The notes under the pieces are model-generated. The model did not search any database and had not been told where the DNA came from. It worked only from the letters and a program-made list of their open reading frames with translations. Positions 8,290 to 16,432 of a stretch of 64,000 nucleotides of DNA are shown here, piece by piece (position 1 is the first letter of the stretch; every line of letters starts with the position of its first letter). The stretch is from NCBI GenBank assembly GCA_963773635.1, contig CAVZBW010000005.1:1488001-1552000 (forward strand). Direction: 5' to 3'. The position numbers and the translations under genes were made by a program. This stretch comes from CAVZBW01 sp963773635. Its GTDB lineage: Bacteria; Actinomycetota; Acidimicrobiia; Acidimicrobiales; RAAP-2.

Positions 8290-9783
8290 GTGACAGGCAT
8301 CCTGAGCGCCGCAGGCTACGTCCCCTACTGGCGCCTCCAACGGTCCGAGATCGCCGCGTTCATGGGTGGAGGGGGGGGCCCGGGCACCCGCTCGGTCGCC
8401 TCGCACGACGAGGACGCCACCACCATGGGGGTGGAGGCCGCCCGGCTCGCGCTCAAGGGCGCCACCACGGCCGCTCCCGACGCGCTGTGGTTCAGTACGA
8501 CGTCTCCGACCTACCTCGACAAGACCAACGCGACGGCGATCCACGCCGCCCTCGGCATGGCGAGCGAGGTTCCGGCCTTCGACTTCGGTGGCGCCCTCCG
8601 TTCCTCGACGGGCGCCCTTCTGGCGGCGCTGCAGGGACGGGCCACCACGCTCGTCGTCAGCGCGGACCTCCGGGACGGACTGCCCACGAGCGGTGACGAG
8701 TCCGGCGGTGGCGACGGAGCGGCCGCGCTGCTCGTCGGTGGCGCCAGCGAGGGCCGCCCCGTCCTGGCCGAGTACCTGGGCGGGGCATCGGTGACGGGCG
8801 AGATGGTCGAGCGGTGGCGCCGCCCGGGCGAGCGACGTTCCAAGGTCTGGGAGGAGCGTTTCGGGGAGACCCGCTACGCCGCCCTCGGGCGCGAGGCGTG
8901 GGAACGGGCGACCAAGGAGGTGGGGATCGGCGCCGAGGACGTCGGCGCCATCGCCGTCTGCGGCATGCACGCCCGTGCCGTCCGCTCCCTGTCGGGGAGG
9001 CTCGGCGTGGCCAAGGAGACCGTCGCCGACGACCTCACCCGGTCCGTCGGACAGACGGGCACCGCCCATCCCGGGCTGGTGCTGGCGTCGATGCTCGAGA
9101 CCGAGGCGCTCGCCCTGGCCGCAGGCGATCGGGCGCCGGGCCGCCTGCTGGCGCTCGTACACCTGGCCGACGGCGCCGACGTCCTCTTCTTCCGGACGAC
9201 CGAGGCGCTGGCGTCGTGGGCCCCCTTCCGTCCGGTGGCCGCGCAGATCCGCGCCGCTTCGGACCTGACGTACGGCAAGTTCCTCTCGTGGCGGGGGATG
9301 TTGACCCCGGAGCCACCTCGTCGGCCCGAGCCCCAGCGCGTCTCGTCCCCCGCCGCCTGGCGATCGGAGCACTGGAAGTTCGGCTTCGTCGGATCCCGCG
9401 ACCGCACGAGCGGAGCCGTCCACCTCCCTCCCTCTCGGATCTCCATGAAGGGCGGGGCGCTGGACGAGATGGACCCGGCGCCGATGGCCGACGTCCCCGG
9501 CAAGGTCGTCACCTACACCGTCGACCGGCTCGTCTACTCGCCGAGCCCTCCGGTGGTCTTTGCCGTCGTGGACTTCGAGGGCGGCGGGCGCTTCCCCCTC
9601 GAGCTGACGGACGTGGACGCCGACGCGCTGGCCATCGGGGACGAGATCGAGATGACGTTTCGCCGGCTCTACTCGGCCGACGACATCCACGACTACTTCT
9701 GGAAGGGCCGCCCGGTCCCGCCGGTGGCCCTCGATGAGGGTCCGAGCGTGGGGGGCGGCGCGACGGGTGAAAGGAGCCAGTGA
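8290..9783 (+). CDS. HMG-CoA-synthase-like condensing enzyme fused to a DUF35 OB-fold
   Basis: A 497-residue two-domain protein with a GTG start. Residues 1 to about 340 resemble the HMG-CoA synthase / ketoacyl synthase III branch of the thiolase fold (opening G-I-L-S-A-A-G-Y-V-P-Y-W-R-L, then D-E-D-A-T-T-M-G-V-E-A-A-R, and Q-T-G-T-A-H-P-G with its His). Residues of about 360-480 resemble the DUF35 OB-fold (P-G-K-V-V-T-Y-T-V-D-R-L, then F-A-V-V-D-F-E-G-G-G-R-F-P-L-E-L). The zinc-ribbon cysteines usual just before this OB-fold are missing: the region reads F-V-G-S-R-D-R-T-S-G-A-V-H. DUF35 proteins normally bind and stabilise SCP2-type thiolases, and the next gene encodes one, overlapping by 1-4 bp. 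A thiolase-partner role is therefore likely. Confidence 0.82.
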   Translation: MTGILSAAGYVPYWRLQRSEIAAFMGGGGGPGTRSVASHDEDATTMGVEAARLALKGATTAAPDALWFSTTSPTYLDKTNATAIHAALGMASEVPAFDFGGALRSSTGALLAALQGRATTLVVSADLRDGLPTSGDESGGGDGAAALLVGGASEGRPVLAEYLGGASVTGEMVERWRRPGERRSKVWEERFGETRYAALGREAWERATKEVGIGAEDVGAIAVCGMHARAVRSLSGRLGVAKETVADDLTRSVGQTGTAHPGLVLASMLETEALALAAGDRAPGRLLALVHLADGADVLFFRTTEALASWAPFRPVAAQIRAASDLTYGKFLSWRGMLTPEPPRRPEPQRVSSPAAWRSEHWKFGFVGSRDRTSGAVHLPPSRISMKGGALDEMDPAPMADVPGKVVTYTVDRLVYSPSPPVVFAVVDFEGGGRFPLELTDVDADALAIGDEIEMTFRRLYSADDIHDYFWKGRPVPPVALDEGPSVGGGATGERSQ

Positions 9784-10973
9784 TGGGATCGCACGGGATT
9801 CGCGACCGGGTGGCCATCGTGGGCATGGGCTGTACCAAGTTTGCCGAGCACTGGGACCGCGGCCTCGACGACCTAATCATCGACGCCAGCGAGCAGGCCT
9901 TTGGCGCGGCCGGGATCGGCAAGGACGACGTCGACGCCTACTGGCTGGGCACGGCGACGAGCGGCATGAGCGGCATCACGCTGGCCCGTCCCCTGCAGCT
10001 GCAGGGCAAGCCCGTCACGAGGGTCGAGAACTACTGCACGACGGGCTCGGAGGCGTTGCGGGCAGCCGCCTACGCGGTGGCATCCGGGGCTTACGACGTC
10101 GCCATGGCGGTCGGAGCGGAGAAGGTCAAGGACGCCGGCTACCAGGGCCTCAACGCCGCCAACCCGCCGGGTGACGGCACCGCCCGCACGCTCACGGCGG
10201 CGGCGATGTTCTCCATGGTGGCGCCCGCGTACTGCGCCAAGTACGGCGTGCCGGAGGAGCAGATGGCCGACGTGCTCGCCTCCATCTCGGCCAAGAACCA
10301 CTACAACGGGGCCCGCAACCCCAAGGCACAGTTTCAGCGCGAGATGTCCAAGGAGGCGATCTGCGCCTCGCCGAGGGTGGCGGGCCGCCTGGGGGTCTTT
10401 GACTGCGCCGGCGTGGCCGACGGCGCGGCCTCGGCCATCGTCGTGCGGGCCGAGGACGCCACCCGCTACACCGACAAGCCGATCTACCTGAAGGCCCTCT
10501 CCTTCGCCGCAGGGAGCGGATCGGGCCTCATCGACCCCGACTTCGACTACACGCACTTCCCCGAGTGCGAGGCGGCGGCCAAGGACGCCTACCGGCAGTC
10601 CGGCATCACCGACCCGCGTCACGAGCTCCTGCTGGCCGAGGTGCACGACTGCTTCACGCCGACCGAGCTGGTCCTGATGGAGGACCTCGGGTTCGCGGAG
10701 CGCGGCACGGCGTGGAAGGAGGTGCTCGCCGGCACCTTCGCGCTCGACGGCGAGCTTCCCGTCAACCCCGACGGCGGGCTCAAGAGCTTCGGCCACCCGG
10801 TAGGGGCTTCGGGCCTGCGCATGCACTACGAGTGCTGGCTGCAGCTGCGGGGCGAGGCGACCCCCGAGCGTCAACTGCGGTCCGACCGGAAGCTGGCGCT
10901 GGTGCACAACCTGGGCGGCTACCCCGGCGAGATGGTCTCGTTCGTCTCGGTGGTGGGCAGCGAGCTCGGCTGA
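9783..10973 (+). CDS. SCP2/Ltp-type thiolase (acetyl-CoA acetyltransferase-like)
   Basis: A 396-residue thiolase of the lipid-transfer-protein (SCPx/Ltp2) branch, which does retro-Claisen or retro-aldol cleavage of ketoacyl- or hydroxyacyl-CoA. The first half has V-A-I-V-G-M-G-C-T-K-F and the nucleophile-region E-N-Y-C-T-T-G-S-E-A-L (Cys near residue 84). The second half has the catalytic-His segments E-V-H-D-C-F-T-P-T-E and the C-terminal N-P-D-G-G-L-K-S-F-G-H-P-V-G-A-S-G. ATG 9783 is preferred to the GTG three bases upstream because AAAGGAG lies 6 nt before it. It is coupled to the DUF35 fusion upstream. Its last 55 bp overlap the end of the convergent MarR gene. Confidence 0.9.
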   Translation: MGSHGIRDRVAIVGMGCTKFAEHWDRGLDDLIIDASEQAFGAAGIGKDDVDAYWLGTATSGMSGITLARPLQLQGKPVTRVENYCTTGSEALRAAAYAVASGAYDVAMAVGAEKVKDAGYQGLNAANPPGDGTARTLTAAAMFSMVAPAYCAKYGVPEEQMADVLASISAKNHYNGARNPKAQFQREMSKEAICASPRVAGRLGVFDCAGVADGAASAIVVRAEDATRYTDKPIYLKALSFAAGSGSGLIDPDFDYTHFPECEAAAKDAYRQSGITDPRHELLLAEVHDCFTPTELVLMEDLGFAERGTAWKEVLAGTFALDGELPVNPDGGLKSFGHPVGASGLRMHYECWLQLRGEATPERQLRSDRKLALVHNLGGYPGEMVSFVSVVGSELG

Positions 10974-11437
10974 GCCCATCCCAGCCGCTCGGCCGTGACG
11001 GCCTCGAGCGCTTCGCGTAGATCGGCGATCCTCTTCGCCCCGAAGCGTTCGGCCCATTCGCGTTCGACCTCTTCGATCACCTGCCGTGCAAAGACATAGG
11101 CCTGCCGGCCCTCCGCCGTGAGGCGGATGATCTTGGCCCGCCCGTCGTAGGGATCGGCGACGCGCTCGAGATAGCCGCGGTGCTCGAGGTCGCTCGTGAC
11201 CTCCCCCACCGATTGCTTCGTCATGTTGGCCCGCTCGGCCAGCTCGGTGAGCCGTGACCCGTCAACGGGGTCGATGTTGCCGAACACGCAGCCGTGACCG
11301 GGCCGGAGGTCCGTGAAGCCGGCGGCGGCGATCCGCTTGCCCAGCTCCTCGGCGAACTGATCGAAGGCTGCGTTGAGCAGCCGGATCATCGGGGTGCGCG
11401 ACGGATCTCGGGAGTTCGCTTGCATATGGTCAGGCAT
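10919..11437 (-). CDS. MarR-family transcriptional regulator
   Basis: A protein of 172 residues, or 168 if Met5 at 11425 is the true start. The winged-helix core runs over about residues 55-125: L-T-E-L-A-E-R-A-N-M-T-K-Q-S-V-G-E-V (recognition helices) and Y-L-E-R-V-A-D-P-Y-D-G-R-A-K-I-I-R-L-T (wing). It is divergent from an MFS exporter gene and probably represses it and itself through the palindromes at 11430-11442 and 11464-11491. The first palindrome contains the upstream ATG, which argues either for the Met5 start or for a leaderless message. Ligand unknown; drug- or phenolic-responsive regulation is usual for MarR/MFS pairs. Confidence 0.88.
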   Translation of the reverse strand: MPDHMQANSRDPSRTPMIRLLNAAFDQFAEELGKRIAAAGFTDLRPGHGCVFGNIDPVDGSRLTELAERANMTKQSVGEVTSDLEHRGYLERVADPYDGRAKIIRLTAEGRQAYVFARQVIEEVEREWAERFGAKRIADLREALEAVTAERLGWAQPSSLPTTETNETISPG

Positions 11438-11491
11438 CCTGATAAGGTCACCGTACTATTTTAGTCAGGAAACCTTGTAAATCTTCCTGAC
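11430..11491. promoter_or_regulatory. paired palindromic operators between MarR and MFS genes
   Basis: Two inverted repeats share the half-site TCAGG/CCTGA. The first is TCAGG-CAT-CCTGA at 11430-11442. The second is the 28-bp element with arms GTCAGGAA (11464-11471) and TTCCTGAC (11484-11491). They flank or cover the start of the MarR gene and sit upstream of the MFS ribosome-binding site. This arrangement is typical of MarR autorepression with co-repression of the adjacent pump. Confidence 0.65.
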
Positions 11492-11518
11492 CAGTTTACC
11501 GGTTTGTCGGAGGTCACG

Positions 11519-13084
11519 ATGTCACGCAAATGGTGGACGCTGATGGCGGTCAGTGTGGCGACGTTCATGCTGCTGCTCGACATCACGGTGGTGAACACGG
11601 CGCTGCCGTCGATCGCGAGGGATCTGCACGCCAGCTTCGACGACCTCCAGTGGGTCATCGACGCCTACACGCTCGCGCTGGCGGCGATCGTCCTCACCGC
11701 AGGCTCCTTGGCCGACCGGTTGGGCCGTCGGGCCGTGTTCGCCGCGGGCCTCGTCGTGTTCTCGCTGGCGTCCCTTGCGGCCGGGCTGTCCCCCGATGCC
11801 CTGTTTCTCAACATCTCACGGGCCGTGGAGGGCATCGGCGGCGCCGCGATGTTCGCCGTCTCCCTCGCCCTCGTCGCGCAGGAGTTCCCGCCAGGGAGGG
11901 AACGCGGGACGGCGATGGGCGTCTACGGAGCGACGATCGGGATGTCGGTCGCGATCGGCCCCCTGGTCGGTGGCGCGCTCACCCAGGGTCTGGGTTGGCG
12001 CTGGGTGTTCTTCATCAACGTGCCCGTGGGCGTCGCGGCGCTGGTGGTGACCTACCTCAAGGTCCGGGAGTCACGCGACCCCAAGGCACGACGGATCGAC
12101 TGGCTGGGGCTCGTGACCCTGAGCGCCGGACTCTTTCTCCTGGTGCTCGCCTTGGTGCGAGGGAACGACGACGGATGGACCAGCGCCCGCATCATGGGAG
12201 AGCTCGGTGGCGCGGCGGCGCTCCTGGCGGCGTTCGTTGCGACGGAGCTGCTCGTTGCCGAACCCATGCTGCCGCTCGGCCTCTTCCGCCGCAGGGCGTT
12301 CACGGGCGTCCAGCTCGCCGCGCTCGGGGTGTCGGTGTCGCTCTTCGCGCTGTTCCTCTACCTGACCCTGTACCTGCAGGACTACCTTCACTACTCGCCG
12401 TTGCAGGCCGGACTTCGCTACCTCCCGATCACGCTCGGTGCCTTTCTCGCGGCCCCGATCGCCGGTGCCCTGTTGAGTCGTGTCCGGGCACGAATCCTGA
12501 TGGCGATCGGCCTGGCCGGGACGGGTGCGGGCCTGATCCTGATGTCGGGGCTCGGTGCCGGCTCGGGCTGGACCGCCCTGTTGCCGGGCTTCATCGTGGC
12601 CGGCCTGGGGGTCGGGCTCCTCAATCCGGTCATCGCCGACGTCGCCCTGAGCGTCGTACCAAAGGACCGGAGCGGGATGGCGGCCGGGGTCAACGACACC
12701 TTCCGGCAGGTCGGTGTCGCACTCGGCACCGCCATCTGGGGTGCCGCGTTCCTCGCCCGGGGTTCGACCCGGGTGGCCACGGTGCTCGCCGGCACGGCTG
12801 GCGCCGACGGTGGGCGACCCCGGCAGCTCCTCGAGGCCATGACCGGCGGCCATCTCGGGGCGGCCACGCGTGCGCTGCCCGCGAGCACCCGTGACCTGGC
12901 CGTCACCGCGACGCACCAGGGATTCCTCACCGGCCTCAACGCGGTCCTCACCATGGGCGGCGTGGTCGCGCTGGTCGCCGCGGCGCTGGCGCTCTGGCTG
13001 GTTCGCGAACGCGAGATCCAACGTGGCGACGCGCCGGACCTCCTCCCGGGAACGGCCGACCGCCTCGAGTATGCGTCGGCCTGA
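11519..13084 (+). CDS. DHA2-family MFS drug exporter (EmrB/QacA type)
   Basis: A 521-residue, probably 14-transmembrane-segment, proton-coupled exporter. The start ATG at 11519 has GGAGG 6-7 nt upstream; a TTG at 11504 is also in frame. The DHA2 signature is in TM1 (L-L-L-D-I-T-V-V-N-T-A-L-P-S-I). Motif A follows TM2 (G-S-L-A-D-R-L-G-R-R). Motif C-like residues occur at G-A-T-I-G-M-S-V-A-I-G-P-L-V-G-G. The length and the W-R-W-V-F-F-I-N-V-P-V-G segment are characteristic. Divergent pairing with the MarR gene suggests induction by the exported compound. Confidence 0.92.
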   Translation: MSRKWWTLMAVSVATFMLLLDITVVNTALPSIARDLHASFDDLQWVIDAYTLALAAIVLTAGSLADRLGRRAVFAAGLVVFSLASLAAGLSPDALFLNISRAVEGIGGAAMFAVSLALVAQEFPPGRERGTAMGVYGATIGMSVAIGPLVGGALTQGLGWRWVFFINVPVGVAALVVTYLKVRESRDPKARRIDWLGLVTLSAGLFLLVLALVRGNDDGWTSARIMGELGGAAALLAAFVATELLVAEPMLPLGLFRRRAFTGVQLAALGVSVSLFALFLYLTLYLQDYLHYSPLQAGLRYLPITLGAFLAAPIAGALLSRVRARILMAIGLAGTGAGLILMSGLGAGSGWTALLPGFIVAGLGVGLLNPVIADVALSVVPKDRSGMAAGVNDTFRQVGVALGTAIWGAAFLARGSTRVATVLAGTAGADGGRPRQLLEAMTGGHLGAATRALPASTRDLAVTATHQGFLTGLNAVLTMGGVVALVAAALALWLVREREIQRGDAPDLLPGTADRLEYASA

Positions 13085-13101
13085 TCCGGTTCACTCCCGC
13101 T

Positions 13102-14238
<1,137 letters not shown>

Positions 14239-14250
14239 GAGACTCCGCCC

Positions 14251-15699
14251 CTAGTCGTCGATCTTGCTCATCACGTGCTTGACGCGCGTGTAGTCCTCGA
14301 GCGAGTAGATGGAGAGGTCCTTGCCGTAGCCCGAGTGCTTGAAGCCACCGTGCGGCATCTCGGCCACCAACGGGATGTGGGTGTTGATCCAGACACAACC
14401 GAAGTCGAGGTCCCTGGCCATCCGCATGGCCCGGCCGTGGTCGCGGGTCCACACGCTCGAGGCCAGCCCGTAGTCGACCCGGTTGGCCCATTCGAGCGCC
14501 TCGGCCTCGTCGGTGAACCGCTGCACGGTGATCACCGGCCCGAAGATCTCGCCTTGGATCATCTCGTCGTCCTGTCGCAGGTCGGCCACCACCGTCGGGG
14601 CGAAGCAGAAGCCGTGCTCGCCGACCCGTTGGCCACCGGTGACCACCCTGGCGTGGGCCGGCACCCGCCGCACGAAGCCCTCGACGCGATCCAGCTGTAC
14701 GGCGCTGTTGAGCGGACCGTAGTCGGCCCCCTCGACGTCCGTGCCCCCGACGGTGGTCGCCTGCGCCTGTTCGACCAGGGCGTCGAGCAGGTCGGCATGC
14801 ACCCCCGGCGATGCGAGCACGCGGGTGGCGGCCGTGCAGTCCTGCCCCGCATTGAAGTACGCCGCACCGGAGATCCCCTCGGCGGTGGAGGCGACGTCGG
14901 CGTCGTCGAAGACGATGACCGGCGCCTTGCCCCCGAGCTCGAGATGGACGCGCTTCAGGTCGGCCGCGGCCTCACCCGCCACCTCCATGCCGGCGCGCAC
15001 GCTCCCCGTGACCGAGACCATGGCCGGCTTGGGATGGGCCACGAGCGCCCGACCGGTGTCGCGGTCGCCGCAAACGACGTTGAACACCCCGGGGGGAAGG
15101 TGCTCGCTCATCATCTCCGCCATCAGCAGGGTGCTGACGGGGGTCGTGTCCGCAGGCTTGAGCACCATGGTGTTCCCCGCTGCCAGCGCGGGCCCCCACT
15201 TCCACATCGCCATCATGAACGGGTAGTTCCACGGTGTCACCGCCGCACACACCCCGACCGGCTCGCGACGGACGTAGGAGGTGTGGCCCTCCAGGTACTC
15301 CCCGGCGGCCCGTCCCTCCAAGAGCCGCGCCGCCCCGGCAAAGAAGCGGATCTGGTCGAGCGTGGGAGGGATCTCCTCGGACATGGTGAGCGCGAAGGGC
15401 TTTCCGGTGTTGCTGCATTCGGCACGCACGAGCTCCTCGGCGCGCGCCTCGATCGTGTCGGCGATCCGCAGGAGCGCGAGCGAGCGCTCGGCGGGTGTCC
15501 GCCTCTTCCAGCCGGCGAGAGCCGACTCGGCGGCCCGCACCGCCCGATCGATGTCCTCGGCGCCCGATAGCGGGGCCTCGGCAAATACCTCGCCGGTGCT
15601 CGGGTCGACGATCGGGGCCATCCCGCCCTCGATCGGCTCGACGTACTCGCCGCCGATGAAGTTGTGGAGCCTCCGGAGCCTCTCCGATCCGTCGCTCAC
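14251..15699 (-). CDS. NAD-dependent aldehyde dehydrogenase, aminobutyraldehyde type
   Basis: A 482-residue ALDH. The GTG start at 15699 is chosen over longer in-frame options because GGAGG lies 5 nt upstream and the protein then begins at the usual place (S-D-G-S-E-R-L-R-R-L-H-N-F-I-G-G). The catalytic Glu is in L-E-L-G-G-K-A-P and the Cys in N-A-G-Q-D-C-T-A-A-T-R. The N-A-G-Q-D-C-T-A-A form is typical of gamma-aminobutyraldehyde dehydrogenases (PatD/YdcW, PuuC-like) more than of other ALDHs. With a class III aminotransferase and ald beside it, oxidation of 4-aminobutanal from putrescine to GABA is the best guess. Divergent from the Lrp regulator. Confidence 0.88.
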   Translation of the reverse strand: MSDGSERLRRLHNFIGGEYVEPIEGGMAPIVDPSTGEVFAEAPLSGAEDIDRAVRAAESALAGWKRRTPAERSLALLRIADTIEARAEELVRAECSNTGKPFALTMSEEIPPTLDQIRFFAGAARLLEGRAAGEYLEGHTSYVRREPVGVCAAVTPWNYPFMMAMWKWGPALAAGNTMVLKPADTTPVSTLLMAEMMSEHLPPGVFNVVCGDRDTGRALVAHPKPAMVSVTGSVRAGMEVAGEAAADLKRVHLELGGKAPVIVFDDADVASTAEGISGAAYFNAGQDCTAATRVLASPGVHADLLDALVEQAQATTVGGTDVEGADYGPLNSAVQLDRVEGFVRRVPAHARVVTGGQRVGEHGFCFAPTVVADLRQDDEMIQGEIFGPVITVQRFTDEAEALEWANRVDYGLASSVWTRDHGRAMRMARDLDFGCVWINTHIPLVAEMPHGGFKHSGYGKDLSIYSLEDYTRVKHVMSKIDD

Positions 15700-15826
15700 G
15701 CTCGCCTCCGATCCGTCCTCGGTGCGGCGACCTACCGCCGCTGGATGGGTTCGACGCCGGGTCGACGCCAATGAATGGAAATCGTCGTTTAGATGCCTGT
15801 AGACAACGGATTCACTTGACTGACCG

Positions 15827-15836
15827 CACAATTGTG
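15827..15836. promoter_or_regulatory. CACAATTGTG palindrome, probable Lrp-type operator
   Basis: A perfect 10-bp palindrome lies 13 bp before the Lrp-family start codon and in the 150-bp region shared with the divergent aldehyde dehydrogenase gene. A TTGACT hexamer just upstream (15816-15821) could be a -35 element. AT-centred palindromes of this size suit autoregulation by AsnC/Lrp proteins. Confidence 0.5.
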
Positions 15837-15849
15837 ACAGAATCCGGCA

Positions 15850-16308
15850 GTGACGTCCACCTGGCTCGACCGGGAGAACCGGGGGATCATCGAGGCCCTC
15901 CAGCGCGATGGTCGGCGGTCCTACGGCTCGATCGCCGAGGAGGTCGGGCTGTCCGAGGCGGCCGTCCGCCGCCGTGTCCAGCAGCTCCGGGCCTGCGGTG
16001 CGCTGCAGATCGTGGCGGTGACCGATCCGCTCCAGCTGGGCTTTACCCGCCAGGCCATGGTGGGCCTGCACGTCCAGGGCGACGTACGGCCCGTCGCGGA
16101 CAAGCTCGCCGGACTGCGAGAGGTCGACTACGTCGTCATCTGCGCCGGCTCCTTCGACCTCCTGATCGAGGTCGTGTGCGAGGACGACGACCATCTTTTG
16201 CGCGTCCTCAACGAGTCGGTTCGAGGCGTGCCCGGAGTGGTGTCGGCCGAGCCGTTCCTCTATCTCCAGCTGTCCAAGCAGACCTACGCCTGGGGGACGC
16301 GGGGGTGA
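15850..16308 (+). CDS. Lrp/AsnC-family transcriptional regulator
   Basis: A 152-residue feast/famine regulator with a GTG start. The N-terminal helix-turn-helix is L-D-R-E-N-R-G-I-I-E-A-L-Q-R-D-G-R followed by I-A-E-E-V-G-L-S-E-A-A-V-R-R-R-V. The C-terminal RAM (ligand-binding) domain includes F-T-R-Q-A-M-V-G-L-H-V, V-D-Y-V-V-I-C-A-G-S-F-D-L-L-I-E-V and G-V-V-S-A-E-P-F-L-Y-L. It lies between the divergent aldehyde dehydrogenase and the downstream aminotransferase and probably controls both, with an amino acid or amine as effector. Confidence 0.9.
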   Translation: MTSTWLDRENRGIIEALQRDGRRSYGSIAEEVGLSEAAVRRRVQQLRACGALQIVAVTDPLQLGFTRQAMVGLHVQGDVRPVADKLAGLREVDYVVICAGSFDLLIEVVCEDDDHLLRVLNESVRGVPGVVSAEPFLYLQLSKQTYAWGTRG

Positions 16309-16337
16309 CGGGCGCCGCCGACGCCCGGGTGACGTCC

Positions 16338-16382
16338 GCCCCGGAGAGCACCGCCCCGGAGAGCACCGCCCCGGAGAGCACC
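16338..16382 (+). repeat. 3 x 15-bp tandem repeat between Lrp and aminotransferase genes
   Basis: Three exact copies of GCCCCGGAGAGCACC lie in the 124-bp spacer between the regulator stop and the aminotransferase start. The 15-bp period would keep frame if translated (A-P-E-S-T repeated), but no start or homology supports a gene here. The copies may be a slippage-prone leader segment. Confidence 0.8.
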
Positions 16383-16432
16383 GACAGGACCACGAACATC
16401 ACGAGGTTCACGATGACCACAAGGAGACCGTC

